Assembly (NCBI GenBank): GCA_002332755.1 | Contig: DDBO01000106.1 | Location: 1 to 5,936 of the forward strand | From: Bacteroidales bacterium UBA2030 | GTDB taxonomy: Bacteria; Bacteroidota; Bacteroidia; Bacteroidales; TTA-H9 | DNA: 5,936 nucleotides | Direction: 5' to 3' | Shown here: piece by piece, positions 1-5,320 of the stretch | How positions within the stretch are numbered: position 1 is the stretch's first letter | Layout of the letters: each line of letters starts with the position of its first letter | The notes under the pieces: generated by a model | Databases searched by the model: none | Told to the model about the DNA's origin: nothing | The model's input: only the letters and a program-made list of their open reading frames with translations | Translations under genes and position numbers: made by a program

Positions 1-488
1 CCCCAGGTAGGCTCTCCTTCGATGGCAAAGGCAGCTACCGGAATAGTTGCCGTTGAGGCGATAATGCTAAAATTTTCAGGCCATTTCAGAATGCTGTCTC
101 CATGCGACATCCAAACCTGACTTCCCTGGCTTAAGCCTTTAAGCAAGGGATTGTTATATTCCAGTTTATCAAGATTGGCACGGCCGTATTCACGCATATG
201 CGATGCTTCAACAGCCCCTCCGGAAATTTTCGCCAAATATTGTGCACCAAAGCAGATCCCAAGTAAGGGTAGCTTTCCTCTGAAGACCGATAAATCGGGC
301 GCTGGCGAACCCTCGTCTCGTACCGAAAATGGACTTCCACTAAGGATTATTCCTTTTACATTGGGTGTAATGTCAGGAACCTTGTTGAAGGGATGAATCT
401 CACAATAAACATTGAGTTCGCGTATTCTTCTGGCTATCAGCTGCGTGTATTGTGAGCCAAAATCTAAAATGAATATAGTTTCGTGCAT
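1..488 (-). CDS. guaA: GMP synthase (glutamine-hydrolysing), N-terminal glutamine amidotransferase part, cut by window edge
   Basis: GuaA makes GMP from XMP, ATP and glutamine in the cytoplasm, the last step of guanine nucleotide synthesis. Only the first 162 residues are present; the 3' end lies off the left edge. The visible part is a class I glutamine amidotransferase domain. It begins MHETIFILDFGSQYTQ, has an LSGSP turn near residues 49-53, and carries the nucleophile elbow GICFGAQ at 77-83 with catalytic Cys79. A conserved MSHGD lies at 127-131. The His-Glu pair that completes the triad and the ATP-pyrophosphatase and dimerisation domains would lie beyond the edge (the family is normally about 510-525 residues). 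The start at 488 puts the protein in register with the usual GuaA N-terminus, and a TAATTTTG -7 box lies just upstream. The gene is divergent from the CAP-domain gene. A GuaA-like amidotransferase paralogue cannot be fully excluded without the C-terminus, but the FDFGSQYTQ-type opening is highly characteristic. Confidence 0.95.
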   Translation of the reverse strand, partial: MHETIFILDFGSQYTQLIARRIRELNVYCEIHPFNKVPDITPNVKGIILSGSPFSVRDEGSPAPDLSVFRGKLPLLGICFGAQYLAKISGGAVEASHMREYGRANLDKLEYNNPLLKGLSQGSQVWMSHGDSILKWPENFSIIASTATIPVAAFAIEGEPTW

Positions 489-520
489 GAAAGATGGATG
501 TAGGCGTAAATTTTGTTTTG

Positions 521-528
521 CAAAATTA
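521..528 (-). promoter_or_regulatory. Putative -7 box of the guaA promoter (TAATTTTG)
   Basis: Read on the minus strand, this is TAATTTTG, matching the Bacteroidota -7 consensus TAnnTTTG. Transcription would begin about 7 nt downstream, giving a leader of roughly 25 nt before the guaA start codon at 488. No good TTG -33 element is visible at the expected spacing, so the call rests on the -7 box and its position. The box overlaps a perfect 10-bp palindrome, TTTTGCAAAA, at 516-525. Confidence 0.5.
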
Positions 529-592
529 CAGAACGTTGGGCATTTAATAATTAATATAAACCATCATCGTTAATTATTCAAACAGGATTGAC

Positions 593-1240
593 ATGAAAAA
601 AGCAAATGGAATTTTGCTGGTATTGATGCTGTTAAGCTTTACAGGCATCATGGGCCAATCGTTATACGAGGAATTGATAAGAAGAGGCTGGGACAAGTCC
701 ACCCTCGAAATGGCTAATACCGCGAAACAAACCAAGTATTTATCAAACGAAGAAAAAGAGGTAATTCTTTTTATCAATCTGGTTAGACTGAAACCTTCAA
801 CATTTTTAAAGATTCATATTCATAATACAGAAGAACAATACGATAACGATTATTACTATCAGAGTTTGGTTGAAACTTTGGAAAAAATGCAACCTGTGTC
901 TGCTCTTTTGCCTGATTCAATGTTAACAAGGATCGCACGGAATTATGCTATCTCCTTAGGGGAAAAAGGTTTTGTCGGGCATGGTGACTTTTCGCAGAGA
1001 ATGAAAAAAATCAAATGCATAGGGATAAGAGCAGAAAACATTTCTTATGGTATTCAATCTCCGGAATGGATTGTTATTGACTTGTTGGTAGATAACAATG
1101 TTCCCTCCCTGGGTCACCGAAAGAACATTTTAGATTTGGATCTCAGATATATAGGGGTTGGCATTGCCCCGCACAATGGATACGATTATAACTGTGTAAT
1201 CGACTTCAGCTCATGTATGGATAGCATCACCCCCCGCTAA
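593..1240 (+). CDS. Exported CAP (SCP/PR-1-like) domain protein
   Basis: This 215-residue protein has an N-terminal signal peptide: two lysines, then a hydrophobic stretch at about 7-19, with probable cleavage around residues 21-22. It is expected in the periplasm or outside the cell. From about residue 53 it matches the CAP superfamily: a first helix with EEKEVILFINLVRLKP (a Bacteroidota CAP hallmark), then the pocket residues FVGHGDF (His130), RAENISYG (Glu148) and SLGHRKNIL (His175), then the strand RYIGVGIAP. The His-Glu-His pocket therefore looks intact. Three cysteines (142, 201, 208) could form a disulfide after export. The function of most bacterial CAP proteins is unknown; metal or lipid binding and hydrolytic activity have been proposed for the wider family. 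The start follows a weak AGGA at 584-587. The 3' end overlaps the convergent thiS gene by 14 bp. No partner gene identifies its role. Confidence 0.88.
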   Translation: MKKANGILLVLMLLSFTGIMGQSLYEELIRRGWDKSTLEMANTAKQTKYLSNEEKEVILFINLVRLKPSTFLKIHIHNTEEQYDNDYYYQSLVETLEKMQPVSALLPDSMLTRIARNYAISLGEKGFVGHGDFSQRMKKIKCIGIRAENISYGIQSPEWIVIDLLVDNNVPSLGHRKNILDLDLRYIGVGIAPHNGYDYNCVIDFSSCMDSITPR

Positions 1241-1430
1241 TCAGATGAATTACTTCCAGGTTATCTCCATCTTTAACATATACCTTATCTCTCTCATCCA
1301 CTTTTATCACCTGGCCATTGAGCTTAGTGACAAGCATTCTGAAAGTAAACTTCTTAAGCCGAATAATTTCAGCCACGGTTAAAGTTTCGGCATCAAAAGT
1401 CTCTTCTCTATGATTAAGTGTAATTTTCAT
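1227..1430 (-). CDS. thiS: ThiS/MoaD-type ubiquitin-like sulfur carrier protein
   Basis: A 67-residue beta-grasp sulfur carrier. Family members are adenylated at the C-terminal glycine by a ThiF/MoeB-type E1, converted to a thiocarboxylate, and donate sulfur, in the case of ThiS to ThiG for the thiazole of thiamine. The length is typical of ThiS. The sequence opens MKITLNHREE, has a central LVTKLNGQVI strand-turn, and ends VKDGDNLEVIHLISGG, with the obligatory Gly-Gly as the last two residues (66-67). It follows thiF with a 14-nt gap, so the two are almost certainly co-transcribed. There is no clear Shine-Dalgarno, only an A/T-rich leader. The gene's end, including both glycine codons in a run of six C/G pairs, overlaps the convergent CAP gene. 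thiS is the best name by length and ending, but a MoaD-like role in pterin cofactor synthesis is possible because no other thiamine gene is visible. Confidence 0.88.
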   Translation of the reverse strand: MKITLNHREETFDAETLTVAEIIRLKKFTFRMLVTKLNGQVIKVDERDKVYVKDGDNLEVIHLISGG

Positions 1431-1444
1431 TGTAATTTGAATAT

Positions 1445-2050
1445 TTATGATTTTTTGAATTGAAATCCATTGAGAAGGAATTCAAGGGCAAGATTTGCCT
1501 GCATACCGGCCAAAATGGATACGCGAGGGCCCAAAGGCGGGTTCCATTCATGGGTTTCAGAGATGTCGTCGCCGGCTAACACGAAATTACCGAACCTTTT
1601 AATGGTAATATCTTCGGTTTTACCCCACCCTGCCAGACCCGATGCTGCAATTAAAGGCCGGTCAGGCCAATGGCTTAAGGCAGTTTCTATTAGCATTTGT
1701 TTCATTTCAGCCTTATCAAACGCTTCAATTAAAACATCACAATCCTTGTATAGCTGAGTAATGGTATCGGGATTGAGTTTCACGGTAAAGGCATCGACTT
1801 GAATAAAAGGATCAATACGGCGAATATTCTCCTTAAGTGCCAATACTTTGGGTATTCCTAATTGTTGTCTGAAATAATATTGACGATTGAGGTTTGAAGG
1901 CTCCAGAGCATCAAAATCGGCAATAATGAGGCGACCCACTCCGGTTCTTGCTAATGCAACTGCACAATTCGATCCCAGACCTCCGGCTCCGGCAATGCCG
2001 ACAGTCTTTTTCGAAAGGAATTCTCTGATTTGCACTAGAGCCTGAGTCAT
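1445..2050 (-). CDS. thiF: Short ThiF-family (E1-like) sulfur carrier adenylyltransferase
   Basis: A 201-residue cytoplasmic E1-like enzyme predicted to adenylate the C-terminal glycine of the adjacent ThiS using ATP. A Rossmann nucleotide-binding motif GAGGLGS lies at 21-27. Asp45 and Asp47 sit in IADFDALEPSNLNRQ, which includes the conserved Arg56. Lys69 follows in GIPKVLA, and the catalytic-type aspartate lies in EAFDKAEMK (Asp112). At about 200 residues it is shorter than E. coli ThiF/MoeB (about 250). It has no paired CxxC zinc motifs and only two cysteines (29 and 104), neither in the position of the E. coli ThiF acyl-disulfide cysteine. This fits the divergent 'ThiF family 2' group found in Campylobacter, clostridia and Bacteroidota. 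It is the first gene of a thiF-thiS operon, with a TAATTTTG box about 26 nt before the ATG. The usual partners (thiC, thiE, thiG, thiH) are not in the window. Confidence 0.88.
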   Translation of the reverse strand: MTQALVQIREFLSKKTVGIAGAGGLGSNCAVALARTGVGRLIIADFDALEPSNLNRQYYFRQQLGIPKVLALKENIRRIDPFIQVDAFTVKLNPDTITQLYKDCDVLIEAFDKAEMKQMLIETALSHWPDRPLIAASGLAGWGKTEDITIKRFGNFVLAGDDISETHEWNPPLGPRVSILAGMQANLALEFLLNGFQFKKS

Positions 2051-2075
2051 ATTTGGAATTTATAATGCAGCATGG

Positions 2076-2083
2076 CAAAATTA
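2076..2083 (-). promoter_or_regulatory. Putative -7 box of the thiF-thiS promoter (TAATTTTG)
   Basis: On the minus strand this reads TAATTTTG, a match to TAnnTTTG. It would start transcription near 2069 and leave a leader of about 20 nt before the thiF ATG at 2050. A convincing -33 TTG is not seen. The leader is too short for a TPP riboswitch, so no thiamine-responsive element precedes this operon. It lies inside the same 86-bp gap as the divergent thioredoxin-gene promoter. Confidence 0.5.
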
Positions 2084-2086
2084 ATA

Positions 2087-2116
2087 TTTGCCTTTAAAAC
2101 ATTGCTTTTATCTTTG
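2087..2116 (+). promoter_or_regulatory. Bacteroidota-type promoter of the thioredoxin-like gene
   Basis: TTTG at 2087-2090, an 18-bp spacer, then TATCTTTG at 2109-2116 fits the Bacteroidota consensus (TTTG/TTG and TAnnTTTG) in both boxes. The predicted start of transcription near 2123 leaves a leader of about 14 nt containing AAGGA at 2126-2130, six bases before the ATG. This is one of the two best promoters in the window. Confidence 0.7.
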
Positions 2117-2136
2117 CATCGACTTAAGGATAGCAT

Positions 2137-2625
2137 ATGAAACAAGCATATTTAACCATATTACTTGCATTAGGTCTTGTTGCGGCACTTGCCCAGGAGA
2201 AACCCAAAATTTACAATCCACAGGCAGATGCGCATAAAGAGATAGCCCTGGCCATCGAAAAGGCTACACAATCAGGAAAACATGTGTTTTTACAGATTGG
2301 TGGAAATTGGTGCCCATGGTGCATAAAATTTCACCGATTTGTTCATGATACCCCTGCTCTCGATAGCCTGATAAACGCCAACTACATTGTTTGTCTTGTA
2401 AATTACAGCAAAGAAAACAAAAACTCAGAGGTGCTTGCAGAGCTTGGCTATCCTCAGCGATTTGGATTCCCCGTGTTTGTTATACTCGATAGTCAAGGCA
2501 AGCGTTTGCATACTCAAGATTCTGGCTTACTGGAGTCAGGTGAGGGTTACGATGTAAAAAAAGTACAGAGTTTCCTGCAGAACTGGGCACCTGATGCTTT
2601 AAATCCGACAAGGTACAAGAATTGA
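2137..2625 (+). CDS. Exported thioredoxin-fold protein with WCPWC active site
   Basis: This 162-residue protein has a short N-terminal signal peptide (hydrophobic about 4-18, likely cleavage after the LAQ around residue 20), pointing to the periplasm. The rest is a thioredoxin fold of the Thioredoxin_7/DUF255-like kind. A helix with KEIALAIEKATQSGKHV is followed by a strand (VFLQIGG) and the redox site WCPWC, with Cys59 and Cys62. The cis-proline loop is GFPVFVILD with Pro112. A third cysteine (86) lies mid-domain. A CPWC dithiol is expected to reduce or exchange disulfides, but the substrate is unknown and no redox partner such as a DsbD/CcdA-like protein is nearby. The start is supported by AAGGA six bases upstream and a well-placed promoter. 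The gene is divergent from thiF and ends at a strong hairpin terminator, so it is probably monocistronic. Confidence 0.88.
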   Translation: MKQAYLTILLALGLVAALAQEKPKIYNPQADAHKEIALAIEKATQSGKHVFLQIGGNWCPWCIKFHRFVHDTPALDSLINANYIVCLVNYSKENKNSEVLAELGYPQRFGFPVFVILDSQGKRLHTQDSGLLESGEGYDVKKVQSFLQNWAPDALNPTRYKN

Positions 2626-2626
2626 C

Positions 2627-2657
2627 AAAAAAACCGGCAGTGAGCCGGTTTTTTTTT
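2627..2657. terminator. Bidirectional intrinsic terminator between the thioredoxin-like and winged-helix genes
   Basis: Seven A, then the stem CCGGC (2634-2638), loop AGTGA, stem GCCGG (2644-2648) and nine T form a perfect 5-bp GC stem that extends through the flanking A/T tracts. It starts two bases after the thioredoxin gene stop at 2625. The T-run also holds the end of the convergent winged-helix stop codon (2656-2658), so the same hairpin can stop transcription from both sides. Confidence 0.9.
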
Positions 2658-2835
2658 ACTTTTTAACGTCGTAAAAACAACGCACAGGCGAATAAAGTTT
2701 ACCTTCCTTTACAAGGACTTTAATCGCCTTATCTACATCTTTCTTAGGCAAACCAGCGGCTTCTGCAAGCTCTCCTGGACGCAAAGGTTTACCCGCTTTT
2801 TGCAGTGCTTCAATGATTTTTTCGTTGGCTTCCAT
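2656..2835 (-). CDS. Small winged-helix DNA-binding-like protein (59 residues)
   Basis: From Met at 2835 the protein is MEANEKIIEALQKAGKPLRP onward, 59 residues in all. It reads as a minimal winged helix: helix 1 at about 4-13, helix 2 at about 20-27 (GELAEAAG), a recognition helix at about 31-44 (KKDVDKAIKVLVKEGK) and a beta wing ending SPVRCFYDVKK. Such stand-alone wHTH proteins are usually annotated as transcriptional regulators, with little experimental support. A longer frame with an ATG at 2874 exists, but a TATCTTTG -7 box at 2861-2854 lies inside it and the extra residues do not resemble the family, so the shorter start is preferred. The gene is divergent from the AOR-family gene, an arrangement often seen for a local regulator. 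That role is inference. It has no effector domain, and Cys53 is its only cysteine. Confidence 0.8.
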   Translation of the reverse strand: MEANEKIIEALQKAGKPLRPGELAEAAGLPKKDVDKAIKVLVKEGKLYSPVRCFYDVKK

Positions 2836-2853
2836 ATATGCATTTTTGATGTT

Positions 2854-2861
2854 CAAAGATA
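2854..2861 (-). promoter_or_regulatory. Putative -7 box of the winged-helix gene (TATCTTTG)
   Basis: The minus strand reads TATCTTTG, the same -7 sequence as the thioredoxin-gene promoter. Transcription would start near 2847, about 12 nt before the ATG at 2835. This argues against the upstream ATG at 2874. No clear TTG lies at the usual -33 distance. Confidence 0.5.
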
Positions 2862-3019
2862 TAAAATTTTCCATAGGAAATTACTTTCAAGGATATGTCA
2901 AATGATAAAATCAGGCCTAAGGAATTTAAAAAGACTCTACCTAATTCATTATAAACATGAAAATCAATTAATTAAAAACGAAAAGTAAAATTCATTGTTG
3001 AATTCGAATCCGAAATCGA

Positions 3020-3050
3020 TTGCAGCATTTATGCGGCATTTATACATTTG
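3020..3050 (+). promoter_or_regulatory. Bacteroidota-type promoter of the AOR-family gene, with embedded direct repeat
   Basis: TTG at 3020-3022, a 20-bp spacer and TACATTTG at 3043-3050 match the Bacteroidota -33/-7 consensus. The predicted transcript starts near 3057, giving a leader of about 37 nt before ATG 3094. The spacer contains two copies of GCATTTA (3025-3031 and 3036-3042) set 11 bp apart, about one helical turn. The palindrome AATCGATT (3014-3021) overlaps the -33 box. These could be regulator contacts, but no binding site is established. Confidence 0.65.
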
Positions 3051-3093
3051 TGAAACTTTTAACATCAGGAATCAACACTTAATAAGAAAGGAT

Positions 3094-5244
3094 ATGAACA
3101 TCGAAAACTTTCGCGCCAAACACAAGCTGCTGAAGGAATATAAATATCAGTGGCATCCCATCGACAAGGGTTACAACAACCGGACCGTCTACATTAACGT
3201 AGATACGCTTGAGATTATAGAAAAGCCAGTCACTGAGGAAATGAAAGACAAATTTGTGGGTGGTAAGGGCTTTGGGTTGAAATTGCTCTGGGAAGCCACT
3301 AAGCCCACAACCAAATGGAACGATTATGAAAATGAAGTAGTTATCTCTCCTGGCCCCATTGCCGGTATTACTCAATATTCCGGTACGGGTAAATCGCTTG
3401 TGGTGAGCATCTCTCCTACCGACTTTGTAATGGACAGTAATGTTGGTGGGTTCTTCGGCCCTTTTCTGAAATTTTCCGGTTTCGATGCTCTTGAATTACA
3501 AGGGATAGCATCAGAGGATGTTATCATTTTCTTTGATGGCGTTAACCATAAAATTGAAGTCTTCGACGCCAACGGGCTTGAATATGACAGCCATTTGTTA
3601 GCGACTCAATTACATGAAATTTTTGCCGATGACGAATACGATAAATTTAATGTTTCAGTAGTCTCATCAGGGAAAGCAGCAGAGCACAGTCTCATTGGAA
3701 TGCTCAATTTCAGCTTTTACGACAAAAAGCGCAAGGAAGTCAGGCTGAAACAGGCAGGACGTGGGGGTATTGGCACTGTATTCCGTCATAAAAAAATCAG
3801 AGCTCTGGTGGCTAAGGTTCCCGGAATTAGCGGCAATTTGAACAATGTTGTTGACCTGGAAGCCATACAGGAACGTGGTCGCAGGTTCAACCGCGAGATG
3901 CGGGAGCTTGACGACAAGCAAAACCGTATGCGTAAGGTTGGAACGGCTCACCTGATGGAAATCATGAATGATTATGACCTTTTGCCCACCCACAATTTCA
4001 AATTTGGTTCGCATCCCGAAGCTTATAAGATTGACAGCAACGTGTGGACCAGCAAATTTACTCAGGGAGTGAACGATGGATGTTGGGTTGGATGCAATAT
4101 GTCGTGCGCAAAAGGGGTAGATGGATTTGAACTGAAAACCGGACCTTATAAAGGCACCCGGGTTTTGGTGGATGGTCCGGAATATGAAAATGCAGCAGGT
4201 TTGGGCTCAAATTGTGGAATTTTTGACCCCGATATCATTATCGAATTGAATTTCTACTGCGATACTTATGGCGTATGTACGATCACCTGGGGCACCCTGA
4301 TAGCTTTCCTTATGGAATGTTGGGAAAACGGCATCCTCAACAAAGAAAGAACCGGAGGATTGGAGCTTACCTGGGGTAATGGCCTGGCTTCACTTGAACT
4401 GCTACATCAGGTAGCCCGGGGTGAGGGATTTGGAAAAATTGCCGGAATGGGTGTTGCCAAGTGTAAGGAATATTTCATCGAGCACTACGGAGCCGACCCA
4501 CAATTCCTTAACGATATTGCCATGGTAAACAAAAATCTCGAATATTCGCAATATGTGTCGAAGGAATCGCTGGCTCAACAGGGCGGCTATGCCATGACCA
4601 ACAAAGGACCTCAGCACGACGAAGCATGGCTTATCTTCATGGATATGGTCAACAACCACATTCCTACTTTTGAAGATAAGGCTGAGGCATTGCATTACTT
4701 CCCTATGTTCCGGACATGGTTCGGATTGAATGGCCTTTGCAAGCTCCCCTGGAACGATGTTGAACCCGAGAACAACCATTTGACGGATGAACCCGCCAAA
4801 GTGCCCGAGCATGTGGATAATTATGTCACTATCTTTAATTCCGTAACTGGTAAGAAAATTGACAAATACGAACTCATCCGCATGTCGGAAAGAGTGTACA
4901 ATTTTCAGCGCATTTTCAACATTCGCAGAGGATATGGCATCCGCAAATACGATGCACAGCCTTATCGTGCAGCCGGTCCTGTAACTGTCGAAGAGTACGA
5001 AAGCCGTCAGGAACGCTACGATAGCCAGTTGCGCGAAAAACTTAGCATCGATCCCACCCATATGAGTACCAAAGAAAAAATGGCTGCATTGAGGAAATAT
5101 CGTGAGGAACAATATGAAAAACTTCTCGATGCAGTTTACGAACGACGTGGATGGAATAAGAATGGGGTTCCAACCATTGAGCATCTCAAGAAAATCGGAA
5201 TGGACCTGCCACAATTAATTGAAGTGGTTGCGCCATTGCAATAA
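3094..5244 (+). CDS. Aldehyde:ferredoxin oxidoreductase-family tungsten/molybdenum enzyme
   Basis: A 716-residue cytoplasmic enzyme of the AOR family. Members bind a bis-pterin tungsten (or molybdenum) cofactor and one 4Fe-4S cluster, and typically oxidise aldehydes to acids with ferredoxin, or run the reverse reaction. The N-terminal AFOR_N domain has FVGGKGFG (54-61), ISPGPIAG (84-91), GGFFGPFLKFSGFDALELQG (118-137) and AGRGGIGTVFRHK (221-233). The cluster cysteines are Cys330, Cys334 and Cys338 (C-x3-C-x3-C), with the distant fourth probably Cys549 in GLNGLCKLP. DGPEYENAAGLGSNCGI (360-376) and GWNKNGVPT (686-694) are family motifs. It is about 100 residues longer than P. furiosus AOR (605), partly from a charged helical stretch near 628-684. 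ATG 3094 is chosen because a promoter lies inside the upstream TTG-started extension and the family motifs begin soon after; AAAGGA abuts the ATG. No ferredoxin-like subunit is adjacent, so electrons probably go to a carrier encoded elsewhere. The substrate cannot be read from the sequence. Confidence 0.93.
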   Translation: MNIENFRAKHKLLKEYKYQWHPIDKGYNNRTVYINVDTLEIIEKPVTEEMKDKFVGGKGFGLKLLWEATKPTTKWNDYENEVVISPGPIAGITQYSGTGKSLVVSISPTDFVMDSNVGGFFGPFLKFSGFDALELQGIASEDVIIFFDGVNHKIEVFDANGLEYDSHLLATQLHEIFADDEYDKFNVSVVSSGKAAEHSLIGMLNFSFYDKKRKEVRLKQAGRGGIGTVFRHKKIRALVAKVPGISGNLNNVVDLEAIQERGRRFNREMRELDDKQNRMRKVGTAHLMEIMNDYDLLPTHNFKFGSHPEAYKIDSNVWTSKFTQGVNDGCWVGCNMSCAKGVDGFELKTGPYKGTRVLVDGPEYENAAGLGSNCGIFDPDIIIELNFYCDTYGVCTITWGTLIAFLMECWENGILNKERTGGLELTWGNGLASLELLHQVARGEGFGKIAGMGVAKCKEYFIEHYGADPQFLNDIAMVNKNLEYSQYVSKESLAQQGGYAMTNKGPQHDEAWLIFMDMVNNHIPTFEDKAEALHYFPMFRTWFGLNGLCKLPWNDVEPENNHLTDEPAKVPEHVDNYVTIFNSVTGKKIDKYELIRMSERVYNFQRIFNIRRGYGIRKYDAQPYRAAGPVTVEEYESRQERYDSQLREKLSIDPTHMSTKEKMAALRKYREEQYEKLLDAVYERRGWNKNGVPTIEHLKKIGMDLPQLIEVVAPLQ

Positions 5245-5256
5245 TTTTGTCTTCCA

Positions 5257-5306
5257 TAAAAAAAACAAACACCCTGTGAGCCAAGTTACAGGGTGTTTAA
5301 TTTTTT
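5257..5306. terminator. Intrinsic terminator after the AOR-family gene, probably bidirectional
   Basis: A perfect 11-bp stem, AAACACCCTGT (5267-5277) with ACAGGGTGTTT (5288-5298), has a 10-base loop and is followed by AA and six T. It is preceded by a run of eight A (5258-5265). The A tract upstream and T tract downstream let it act in both directions: for the AOR-family gene ending at 5244 and for the convergent beta-barrel gene ending at 5321. Confidence 0.9.
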
Positions 5307-5320
5307 ATGAGGAGAGGGTA

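Noticed and set aside
151..396. Open frame on the plus strand across guaA
   Set aside because: It is antisense to the well-supported GuaA amidotransferase domain and has no recognisable features.
1470..1757. Open frame on the plus strand across thiF
   Set aside because: It is antisense to thiF, whose nucleotide-binding and catalytic motifs are clear, and has no promoter or family match.
2051..2136. TPP riboswitch upstream of thiF
   Set aside because: The predicted leader is only about 20 nt and the whole gap is 86 bp, shared with a divergent promoter; no conserved thi-box sequence is visible.
2800..2988. Small plus-strand open frame spanning the winged-helix gene start and the gap before the AOR-family gene
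   Set aside because: It overlaps the winged-helix gene and its promoter, is low-complexity A/T-rich near its end, and no ribosome binding site or promoter precedes it.
2943..2996. Two copies of AATTCATT (2943-2950 and 2989-2996) upstream of the AOR-family promoter
   Set aside because: The copies are short, 46 bp apart and in very A/T-rich sequence where such repeats are expected by chance.
4402..5214. Long (270-codon) open frame on the minus strand opposite the AOR-family gene
   Set aside because: It lies entirely within a gene with clear family motifs, shows no recognisable domain, and has the Phe/His/Ile-rich composition expected from the complement of Glu/Lys/Asn-rich coding sequence.
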